Assembly: GCA_016218005.1 (NCBI GenBank)
Contig: JACRFF010000103.1
Location: 1 to 15,194 of the forward strand
Direction: 5' to 3'
Length of the DNA stretch: 15,194 nucleotides
DNA from: Ignavibacteriales bacterium
GTDB taxonomy: Bacteria; Bacteroidota; Ignavibacteria; UBA10030
The position numbers and the translations under genes were made by a program. The notes beneath the pieces were generated by a model that saw nothing but the letters and a program-made list of their open reading frames with translations, was not told the DNA's origin and did no database searches. Below are positions 7,777 through 14,052 of this stretch, piece after piece; within the stretch, counting starts at the first letter, position 1; each line of letters begins with the position of its first letter.

Positions 7777-8514
7777 ATGAAACTCAATAAATTTTTAGCA
7801 AACAGTGTAATTCTTCTTTCAGCATTTATTCTTTCATCTTGTATGGGAGCGATGATGCTCGGAACAGGCGGCCACGGTTCTCAAGCTGAAGGCCACTCTG
7901 CGACAGAAGCAACATTGGAAAAAGAAGTGACAGTCGGAGAGTTAAAAGCCACGGCCATTTTTCCAGCCATCGAGATTGGAAAAGAGGCTGTGTTTACACT
8001 GAAGCTTTCGAACAGCAAGACCGGAGAGCCGATTCGCCGGGCGAAAGTGTACTCACATGTAGAATTCGAACATTCACCCGACGCTCATCAAGGGACAATG
8101 ATGGAGGAAATGCATAACATGCACGGAGCAAAAGATACCTCCATGTCCATGCACGGTAAAATGGATCATTCGACAATGGAAGACACTTCGCACGCGATGA
8201 AAAAAGAAGAACAACACGGCATTGAATTCCAACAAGAAGTAGTTGCGTCATCAACGCCCGGAACGTACTCGTTTTCTCTTAAACCTCATCAATCGGGCAT
8301 CCACACAATTACATTTAACATAACAGAAGTGGATGGGCAACCGCTTTCTCCCCCATTGCTCATTGAAGCAAAGAGAAATGTTGCAAAAGAGATGAAGATG
8401 GATGGAATGATGGTAATGGTGGGGATGGGAGGTGGGATGTCCACGGCGGGCGCTATCGGCATTGTCGTTGGCGCTGCTTTCATGGTCGCAATGATGGCGT
8501 GGCGATTTTTCTAA
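7777..8514 (+). CDS. Met/His-rich lipoprotein with an Ig-like (YtkA/FixH-type) domain and C-terminal membrane helix, putative copper binder
   Basis: The N terminus is a lipoprotein signal (MKLNKF, hydrophobic core, FILSSC) with lipid-acceptor Cys22. Residues about 47-100 and 150-200 look like one beta-sandwich (TAIFPAIEIGKEAVFTLKLS; TPGTYSFSLKPHQSGIHTITF), which resembles YtkA-like or FixH-like domains. It is interrupted at about 93-147 by a Met/His-rich insert (MMEEMHNMHG, SMSMHGKMDH, SHAMKKEEQH). Residues 204-221 are Met/Gly-rich (MKMDGMMVMVGMGGGM) and lead into a hydrophobic helix at 222-242, so the protein may be held to the membrane at both ends. Soft-metal binding is inferred from composition and position behind a copper pump; no homologue of known function was recognised. 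AAGGGAGA at about 7763-7770 supports the ATG. The codons are more AT-rich than in the cus genes. Confidence 0.8.
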   Translation: MKLNKFLANSVILLSAFILSSCMGAMMLGTGGHGSQAEGHSATEATLEKEVTVGELKATAIFPAIEIGKEAVFTLKLSNSKTGEPIRRAKVYSHVEFEHSPDAHQGTMMEEMHNMHGAKDTSMSMHGKMDHSTMEDTSHAMKKEEQHGIEFQQEVVASSTPGTYSFSLKPHQSGIHTITFNITEVDGQPLSPPLLIEAKRNVAKEMKMDGMMVMVGMGGGMSTAGAIGIVVGAAFMVAMMAWRFF

Positions 8515-8548
8515 TCAACAAATCAATCACACAAAAGAGGAGCACTTT

Positions 8549-9019
8549 ATGAACCGCGTTATTCTTTCAGCAATTTTCTTTTTGCTGGCCGTAAGCGTGC
8601 CTGCGCTTGGTCAACATGCAGACCAACACAAGCACACGCATATGAATCAACCAAAAGATACGGTGATGACAACGTACAGTTGTCCCATGCATCCAAATAT
8701 CAAGTCCGATAAGCCTGGAACATGCACAAAATGCGGAATGGACTTGGTGGCAAGAGTGTCAACTGCCCCAATGAAGCGCGACACTGCCGCCACTGCTCGG
8801 CCAACCAAACAGCAACTGATCGAAAACGGTAAGTACAATTGCTGTATCAAAGAGCCGTGCGATGAATGCTATCGGGATGGCGAGAATTGCGCGTGCTACA
8901 CGGCAGTGAAGAAGAGCGGAATTGTCTGCCGCGAGTGCTACAAGGGATGGCAGGAAGGCATCGGTCGAGTTCCGGGGGTCAGCAAAGATTCCGTCAAAAC
9001 ATTTCCAACGCACAAATAA
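8549..9019 (+). CDS. Secreted heavy-metal-binding-domain protein with Cys-rich C-terminal domain
   Basis: This 156-residue exported protein has a signal peptide at about 1-21 (hydrophobic core, then VPALGQ). A His-rich stretch (HADQHKHTHM) follows. A heavy-metal-binding domain (about 43-67) has YSCPMHP, SDKPGTCTKCGMDL and Cys45, Cys59 and Cys62; it is the same domain type as the two repeats in CusB but with the full Cys set. The C-terminal part (about 94-140) has eight cysteines in the pattern CC-x4-C-x2-C-x6-C-x-C-x10-C-x2-C, which suggests a second metal or cluster site. The likely role is periplasmic copper or silver binding in support of the efflux pump; this is inference. AGAGGAG at 8536-8542 precedes the ATG by six bases. 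The gene lies 34 bases after the lipoprotein gene, so the two form one unit ending at the hairpin at 9028. Confidence 0.82.
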   Translation: MNRVILSAIFFLLAVSVPALGQHADQHKHTHMNQPKDTVMTTYSCPMHPNIKSDKPGTCTKCGMDLVARVSTAPMKRDTAATARPTKQQLIENGKYNCCIKEPCDECYRDGENCACYTAVKKSGIVCRECYKGWQEGIGRVPGVSKDSVKTFPTHK

Positions 9020-9027
9020 TGGTCAGC

Positions 9028-9060
9028 GCCGTCCCGCCAGAATCTGCGGGACGGCCTTTC
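9028..9060 (+). terminator. Hairpin terminator between the converging metal and ccm operons
   Basis: GCCGTCCCGC (9028-9037) and GCGGGACGGC (9046-9055) form a perfect ten-pair GC-rich stem with an eight-base loop. CTTTCT follows on the plus strand. It lies eight bases after the secreted-protein stop and twelve bases from the ccmF stop on the other strand. Read on the minus strand, the stem is followed by a weaker T-rich run (ATTATTT) about six bases on, so it may stop both transcripts. Confidence 0.85.
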
Positions 9061-9067
9061 TGTTGGT

Positions 9068-11422
9068 CTAATCTGAATCCACATTGTTTTTCAATCGGGC
9101 TTCTTGGGAGCGGCGAAAGATCGTTATCAAGAATCCAATGACTAATGTTACCGTTCCCACCCACACGAGGTTGATGAACGGCTTAATGCTGGCTTCAATG
9201 ACAAGCGTTTCAGGGCGAGGCTTCGCGTGCTGATCCGACGACTTGACGGAGATGACCACTTTCGATTTGGAAGAGTCTTCTTCGTTCGGCAGAATACGAA
9301 CTAATGTCAGAACGTACTGCCCGCCTTGTTCGGAATGATAGGTTACAGGAACAAACGTCGGGCCTTCGCTCGTTCCTCCCTTCATCAGCAAGTCAATGTC
9401 CGTCTTTTTCTTCCCCTCACGTATGGAAAGCCGAGCGCGAAGCTCGAACGGTTTTCCGCCCATCATCGCGTCGCGCGCGCCATCCGGAATGACAAACTCC
9501 TCAAATGTTACCTGCACATTTCCGATAGTTGTCGCCGTTGATTTCGCCAGCTCAATTTGTTGGTCGCTTGAACCATCGCTTGCTTCTTCCAACGAAAGCG
9601 GCGCAACATAAAAATCCCGATTCAAATAGTTGATAAGGTCTGGATGGCGCATGACGCTCTGCGTAAAATTGCTGAAATACATGACCGGCGAAACGTTCCG
9701 CACACGACCGTTTCGTTCGACCTGCACTTGAAACGCATACCTACCTTCCGGGGTAGGAGCGTAACCCACATAGGTCAGTTGATAACCCAGTGCGGCAACC
9801 GGCGTTCCTTTTTCCAGCGACACCGTTTTCTTTTGATCGTATCTTTCCGAGGTTACGAACCCGATGCACATGATTGCAATACCGATATGCGCGAGCGCGC
9901 CTCCTGCATATCGAGGATTTCCCGCATAGATAGTGTAGCCGACCTGCACATTAGCAAACAACGAAAATGCCGAGCAGAATACGAACAACAGGATCAGCGG
10001 CTCTTCCCACCCCATCAACACAACGGCAGACGTCGTCGCAGCGCTTAGCACGGCGGGAATTGCCATCCGTCTCGCCAGCGTCGTTGCTCGAGAAGTTTTC
10101 CACCACAATAATTGTCCGAGGCCGGACAGCAATGTGATCGCAATGCCGAGGGGAAGATTTGTTTTGACGTAGTAGCTGATATCCACAGCAGATGCTTTCC
10201 CTTTCAGCAACGAAGTGATAATGGGAGAAGACGTTCCAACCACCACAAAGATGGAAACAAACGTAAGCGCTGCCGCACCCAGAAAAAGAGCGAACTCGCG
10301 CGAGAAGAAACTATGTTCGACGGGAACCTTTGGCATCTCGCGCATGCGAAGAAAGAGCAATCCAAAACCGATAGCCCCAAACAGCACGATACATCCAAGC
10401 AAGAGCCAATAGACCCACATACCGGGGTCCACAAAGGAATGCACCGATGTTTCACCGAGCACGCCGCTCCTTGTCAAGAACGTGCTGTACAGAACCATCA
10501 TGAACGTCGATAGACTAAGCGCAAAATTTGTGCGGACGAACGCTCCGCTCTTTCGCTGCGTCAGCGCTGTGTGAATCGACGCCACGCACAACAGCCAAGG
10601 AATGAGCGACGAGTTCTCCACCGGATCCCACGCCCAAAAACCTCCCCATCCAAGCGTTTCATACGCCCAGTAGCCGCCAAGGATAATGCCGGTTCCGAGC
10701 ACCATAGCGCCAAAAACCGACCACGGCGTCGCAACACGAATCCACGAGTGGTAGTCGCGCTTCAACAATCCGCCGATGGCAAGCGCATACGGAACGGTCA
10801 TAGAGGAAAATCCCAAGAACAGGACTTGAGGATGAATCACCATCCAATAATTTTGCAGCAGCGGATTCAATCCCTTGCCCTCAACGGGAAATTGTGCCCA
10901 GAGATTCTTTCCCGCGTCGAGGATAGTAAAGTTGGTGATGCCAGCAGGAATTGGGCCGGATTTTACCAAGTCGGCGGGGAATGAATCCCAGATGTACAGA
11001 AATGGATTTTTTACGATCAACATCAGCAGGAGAAACGAAAGCACCAACGAGTACACCGACATGACTTCCGGTTCGTATTCCTTGCGCGAAGTATATTGCA
11101 GAAGGAATAAACCAATCATCGAGGTGAACAATCCCCACAGCATGAAACTTCCTTCTTGACCGGCATACGAGGTTGAGATCAACAATGGAAGAGGTAAGTC
11201 GGTGGAACTGTAGTTCCACACGTAGGTGTACTGAAATTGGTGAGTCAGAATCAAATACAGCAGCGTAGCAAACGCCAGCATAAGCCCAACGACGGCAGTA
11301 TGATAGCTTGCTCGAGCAAACACAAGCATCTTTTCATTTCCACCTCGTTGACGCCGCAGATAGAACAAAAATGCCGCCAGTGCGGCGGCAAATGCGATTC
11401 GTACAAAGATTGTCCCAATCAC
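9068..11422 (-). CDS. ccmF: CcmF, haem lyase subunit of cytochrome c maturation System I
   Basis: This polytopic inner-membrane protein attaches haem, delivered by CcmE, to apocytochrome c in the periplasm. The haem-handling WWD motif is GWGGFWAWDPVEN (258-270). The four histidines important in E. coli CcmF are matched by His197 (VIHPQ), His284 (SIHT), His328 (SVHSF) and His512 (LAHIG), at nearly the same spacing. About fifteen hydrophobic segments precede a large soluble region (about 525-745), and a final helix lies at about 748-769. At 784 residues it exceeds the roughly 650 of E. coli CcmF, and the extra length is mostly in that soluble region. The start is GTG at 11422, preceded by a purine-rich GAGGGGGGAG. 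The ccmE gene ends 49 bases upstream. It is the last gene of the operon, and no ccmG or ccmH follows. Confidence 0.95.
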   Translation of the reverse strand: MIGTIFVRIAFAAALAAFLFYLRRQRGGNEKMLVFARASYHTAVVGLMLAFATLLYLILTHQFQYTYVWNYSSTDLPLPLLISTSYAGQEGSFMLWGLFTSMIGLFLLQYTSRKEYEPEVMSVYSLVLSFLLLMLIVKNPFLYIWDSFPADLVKSGPIPAGITNFTILDAGKNLWAQFPVEGKGLNPLLQNYWMVIHPQVLFLGFSSMTVPYALAIGGLLKRDYHSWIRVATPWSVFGAMVLGTGIILGGYWAYETLGWGGFWAWDPVENSSLIPWLLCVASIHTALTQRKSGAFVRTNFALSLSTFMMVLYSTFLTRSGVLGETSVHSFVDPGMWVYWLLLGCIVLFGAIGFGLLFLRMREMPKVPVEHSFFSREFALFLGAAALTFVSIFVVVGTSSPIITSLLKGKASAVDISYYVKTNLPLGIAITLLSGLGQLLWWKTSRATTLARRMAIPAVLSAATTSAVVLMGWEEPLILLFVFCSAFSLFANVQVGYTIYAGNPRYAGGALAHIGIAIMCIGFVTSERYDQKKTVSLEKGTPVAALGYQLTYVGYAPTPEGRYAFQVQVERNGRVRNVSPVMYFSNFTQSVMRHPDLINYLNRDFYVAPLSLEEASDGSSDQQIELAKSTATTIGNVQVTFEEFVIPDGARDAMMGGKPFELRARLSIREGKKKTDIDLLMKGGTSEGPTFVPVTYHSEQGGQYVLTLVRILPNEEDSSKSKVVISVKSSDQHAKPRPETLVIEASIKPFINLVWVGTVTLVIGFLITIFRRSQEARLKNNVDSD

Positions 11423-11471
11423 AACTCCCCCCTCTCTCTTCTTTCGCGAGTTCTCGATCGTAGCGAATGCG

Positions 11472-11861
11472 CTACAGAGTTTTCTTTACCGCCTCGGCGT
11501 TGCCTTCGTACTTCGATGGGCATTTGGTCAAAACTTCGGTGGCATGGAACTCTGCGCCCGCCATTCTTCCCTTTGCAACAACGCTTGTGGCAAGCTCGAA
11601 GTTATTTGGCCGTGCCCCCTCCAACACGACTCGAACAACTTTGTTGTTGTCGTCTTTCAGATAGAAACTAAACTGCGCTTTCTCGGCGTCGAAGCGGCTC
11701 TCCATGTCGCGAACCCATTCACCCTTCACTTGGATTTTCTTGCCGGTTTGTGCAGCCGTAGCGAAGTCGCCGTATTCTACATTGGATTGAACAAAATTGA
11801 CTGCACTCAGCACAATACCTGCGACGATGACGATTGCTCCAACAATAATTTTGACGTTCAT
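11472..11861 (-). CDS. ccmE: CcmE haem chaperone, Cys-xxx-Tyr variant
   Basis: This periplasmic, membrane-anchored haem chaperone takes haem from CcmC and delivers it to CcmF. One membrane helix lies at about 4-24, followed by an OB-fold beta-barrel (GDFATAAQTGKKIQVKGEW; FSFYLKDDNNKVVRVVLEG; VVAKGRMAGAEFHATEVLTK). In classical CcmE the haem is bound covalently through His in an HxxxY motif. Here the corresponding motif is CPSKY (Cys114-Tyr118), right after VLTK, and it is followed by only eleven residues. A Cys-type CcmE is known from variant System I clusters in archaea and some bacteria. The length of 129 residues is slightly short because the flexible tail is short. AAGGGAG in the 3' end of ccmD precedes the ATG; the two genes are one base apart. 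Confidence 0.92.
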   Translation of the reverse strand: MNVKIIVGAIVIVAGIVLSAVNFVQSNVEYGDFATAAQTGKKIQVKGEWVRDMESRFDAEKAQFSFYLKDDNNKVVRVVLEGARPNNFELATSVVAKGRMAGAEFHATEVLTKCPSKYEGNAEAVKKTL

Positions 11862-11862
11862 G

Positions 11863-12003
11863 CTATTCTCCCTTCTTCACGGATTCTTCTAGTTTCTTTA
11901 CTTTGGCATCCAGACGAAAGAGGAACCACAGGATGCCCACCCACACAAGCAATAAAATGCCGAGCACAATATACAATTGATGGCTGTTGAGAAATTCGAA
12001 CAT
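11863..12003 (-). CDS. ccmD: CcmD-like small membrane protein
   Basis: This 46-residue protein has one membrane helix (about 12-31, YIVLGILLLVWVGILWFLF) and a charged C-terminal tail (RLDAKVKKLEESVKKGE). That is the size and plan of CcmD, which helps release haem-loaded CcmE from the CcmABC complex. CcmD proteins are too short and divergent for sequence alone to decide, so the call rests on position: eight bases after ccmC and one base before ccmE. ATG 12003 is preferred over the upstream in-frame start at 12078, which would overlap ccmC and add an implausible Ser/Cys-rich leader. Its ribosome-binding sequence is weak, so coupling to ccmC is likely. Confidence 0.75.
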   Translation of the reverse strand: MFEFLNSHQLYIVLGILLLVWVGILWFLFRLDAKVKKLEESVKKGE

Positions 12004-12011
12004 AGCGGGAC

Positions 12012-12716
12012 TCACATTGATTGAAGTGAATGATGATATTCGAGACGAGCAATACGAACACGAAGATTGAGCAGCCACACGAATAAAAGATTGAATCCTA
12101 TCATGCTGAGGAAGAAATTCAATAACATCAGCCCACGCATGTGTAGCTGCGCCACGGGCGTTTGGCCAGACGCATCTCCCGCCGAACCTGGATGTAATCC
12201 ACCTACCAAGCGCGGAAGGGCAAATATGAAAAACGGAACAGTCAGTCCGGCAAGAATGGAATAGACGGCTGAAAGCCGGGCTCGCGTTTCTTCCACGTCA
12301 ATAGCAGAACGAAGCGCAAAATAGGCCCCGTAGATAAGCAGAAGGACAAAGATGGAGGTCTCCCGCGGATCCCAATTCCAAAACGAACCCCAGTTGAATT
12401 TCGCCCACAACGCTCCCGTGATGGTGGCAAGAAAACAAAACACGAAACCAAGTTCTGCGCTTGCGGATGATTTGAGGTCATATTGAATGTCCCTCGTCCG
12501 CAAGTAGCGATATCCGTACCAAAGCGAGACAAGAAACGCCACGACCGTTGTCCAAGCCACCGGAACGTGGAAAAAAATATTTCGCGCTTTTTCCTCCAAT
12601 CCCGGAATGATGGGGTATTCGAAAAAGCTTTGCGGCTTGGGAACCATCGGAATCGAGACGCCTAGCACGATGGCAACCGTGATGAGAATAATCACTCCAG
12701 CTCTTACGATCTTCAT
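12012..12716 (-). CDS. ccmC: CcmC, haem delivery protein of the CcmABCD complex
   Basis: CcmC is an inner-membrane protein that loads haem onto CcmE. At 234 residues it has the family's six-helix plan. The WWD motif is WGSFWNWDPRETS (109-121) and the flanking histidines are His50 (FFHVPVAW) and His175 (GGLHPGSA), which correspond to the haem ligands of E. coli CcmC. The wording NWDPRETS separates it from CcmF and CcsA, which have different residues there. The ATG at 12716 follows the ccmB stop by a single base and has GGTGGA just upstream inside ccmB, so translation is tightly linked. Confidence 0.95.
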   Translation of the reverse strand: MKIVRAGVIILITVAIVLGVSIPMVPKPQSFFEYPIIPGLEEKARNIFFHVPVAWTTVVAFLVSLWYGYRYLRTRDIQYDLKSSASAELGFVFCFLATITGALWAKFNWGSFWNWDPRETSIFVLLLIYGAYFALRSAIDVEETRARLSAVYSILAGLTVPFFIFALPRLVGGLHPGSAGDASGQTPVAQLHMRGLMLLNFFLSMIGFNLLFVWLLNLRVRIARLEYHHSLQSM

Positions 12717-12717
12717 G

Positions 12718-13386
12718 TTATTCCACCCATACGTAATCGAAAAGAAGAAATGAACCTGCCGTCATTACCAACAGGTAACCAACCAGAACCTGAAGATCTC
12801 CGAAAGCGAGGGCGATTGTCTCCCCCTCTAATGCGCGGGCAGTTGCATTCATGACCGTCATCAACAACGGAACAAGCACCGGGAACGCAAGCACGGGATA
12901 CAACGACCCACGAACATTTGCCTTCGCGATGATCGCGGCAAGAATCGTGGAGGCAGACGCAAATCCGAGGCTTCCAAGAAAGACCGTGGCAATAAATACA
13001 TCCCACGAAACGATAGCGAAACCGGGGAACGCCCACACATACAAAACGCTTACGGCAGCCGTCAGCGTAAGCGTCAAGAGACAATTGACGACAAGTTTGC
13101 CTACAAACACGACGGAAGGAATCGTCAGGAGACGCAGGGTAAGAGTCGTTCCGCGCTCTTCTTCGCTGACGAATATTCTAGATAGCCCGGACATCGCCGT
13201 GAAAAACACGACTACCCAAAACATTCCGGCTAATAGTTGCGCCGAAGGATTGTCCGACCGGAGCGCAAACAACACAGTCGTTACCGACGTTACAACAAAC
13301 ATCAACAACGCATTCAATGCGTACCGTGTTCGCAATTCGGAACGAACGTCTTTCATCACAAGCGCGTATGTGCTTTGAAATTTCAT
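12718..13386 (-). CDS. ccmB: CcmB, membrane subunit of the CcmAB ABC transporter
   Basis: CcmB is the membrane partner of the CcmA ATPase; together they use ATP to release haem-loaded CcmE from CcmC. Six hydrophobic helices are visible (for example LLMFVVTSVTTVLFAL, LLAGMFWVVVFFTAMSGLS and VLAFPVLVPLLMTVMNATA). The family segment FVSEEERGTTLTLRLL sits after the second helix. Length from ATG 13386 is 222 residues, which is normal. An in-frame TTG at 13425 would add thirteen residues but lies inside the ribosome-binding region, and AGG six bases before ATG 13386 supports the shorter form. The ccmA stop is 45 bases upstream. Confidence 0.92.
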   Translation of the reverse strand: MKFQSTYALVMKDVRSELRTRYALNALLMFVVTSVTTVLFALRSDNPSAQLLAGMFWVVVFFTAMSGLSRIFVSEEERGTTLTLRLLTIPSVVFVGKLVVNCLLTLTLTAAVSVLYVWAFPGFAIVSWDVFIATVFLGSLGFASASTILAAIIAKANVRGSLYPVLAFPVLVPLLMTVMNATARALEGETIALAFGDLQVLVGYLLVMTAGSFLLFDYVWVE

Positions 13387-13431
13387 TTGATGCCTAATAA
13401 TAGAAAAAAGAATGTCCACAGGCAACCATCG

Positions 13432-14052
13432 TTAGAGCCTGACAATAATTTTTCCCCAGCGTATTTCTGCGGGGTCATTCGTCGCCACGACGAGAATGCC
13501 GCGTTCTTCTTGTTCACGAACGAACGAGCGAACGACGGCCGCCCCTTCTTCATCAAGATTCGCTGTCGGTTCATCAAGTATGAGCAGGTCGGGCTTGTGG
13601 ATTGCCGCCACGGCATACTTCAGCCGCTGCTTCATCCCCGAAGAATACGTTCGCACGAGATTTCGCGCTCGTGCGGCGATGCCAACACGCTCCAACATTG
13701 TTTGGATGGCAGAATCGGTTGGCACGGACGATGAGCGAATGCTTGAAAGCACTTTGATGTTCTCAACGGCGTCGAATTCATCGTACAGATTCAAATAGGG
13801 CGAAACAAAACCGATCCGGTCTCTGATGTCATCAATGGAAACATTCGTATTTCCCGTCCTATACTCCACCGAACCTTTTGTTGCCGAAAGCAAACCCGCA
13901 ACAATCTTCACAAGCGTCGATTTCCCCGATCCATTTTTCCCGGTTACGACAAGAGAGCGTTGTTCTCCCAATTCAAAGCTAATGCCCTTGAAAATAGTCC
14001 GCCGGTTAAAATCTTTTTGAAGATTCTTCGCCTGTACAGCTAACGTCATCAT
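13432..14052 (-). CDS. ccmA: CcmA, ATP-binding subunit of the CcmAB transporter, with unusual Q- and H-loops
   Basis: This is the cytoplasmic ABC ATPase that drives release of haem-loaded CcmE. Walker A is GKNGSGKS (38-45), the signature is YSSGMKQR (136-143), and Walker B is LLILDEP (156-162) with its catalytic Glu. In the Q-loop region the sequence reads GFVSPYLNLYDEF, where E. coli CcmA has GHQPG, so no Gln is present. In the H-loop the sequence is VVATNDPAEI, with Asn where the switch His usually stands. Both substitutions may be typical of a subfamily. At 206 residues it matches E. coli CcmA. ATG 14052 overlaps the stop of the upstream protease gene as ATGA; ATG 14049 and TTG 14073 are weaker alternatives. 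The assignment to Ccm rests on the adjoining ccmBCDEF. Confidence 0.9.
   Translation of the reverse strand: MMTLAVQAKNLQKDFNRRTIFKGISFELGEQRSLVVTGKNGSGKSTLVKIVAGLLSATKGSVEYRTGNTNVSIDDIRDRIGFVSPYLNLYDEFDAVENIKVLSSIRSSSVPTDSAIQTMLERVGIAARARNLVRTYSSGMKQRLKYAVAAIHKPDLLILDEPTANLDEEGAAVVRSFVREQEERGILVVATNDPAEIRWGKIIVRL

Noticed and set aside
11863..12078. Longer 71-residue form of the CcmD-like protein
   Set aside because: The extra 25 residues overlap ccmC and form a Ser/Cys-rich leader; the 46-residue form fits CcmD size and spacing.
12713..13084. 123-codon minus-strand frame within ccmB
   Set aside because: It is in another frame of ccmB on the same strand; CcmB features are in the frame reported.
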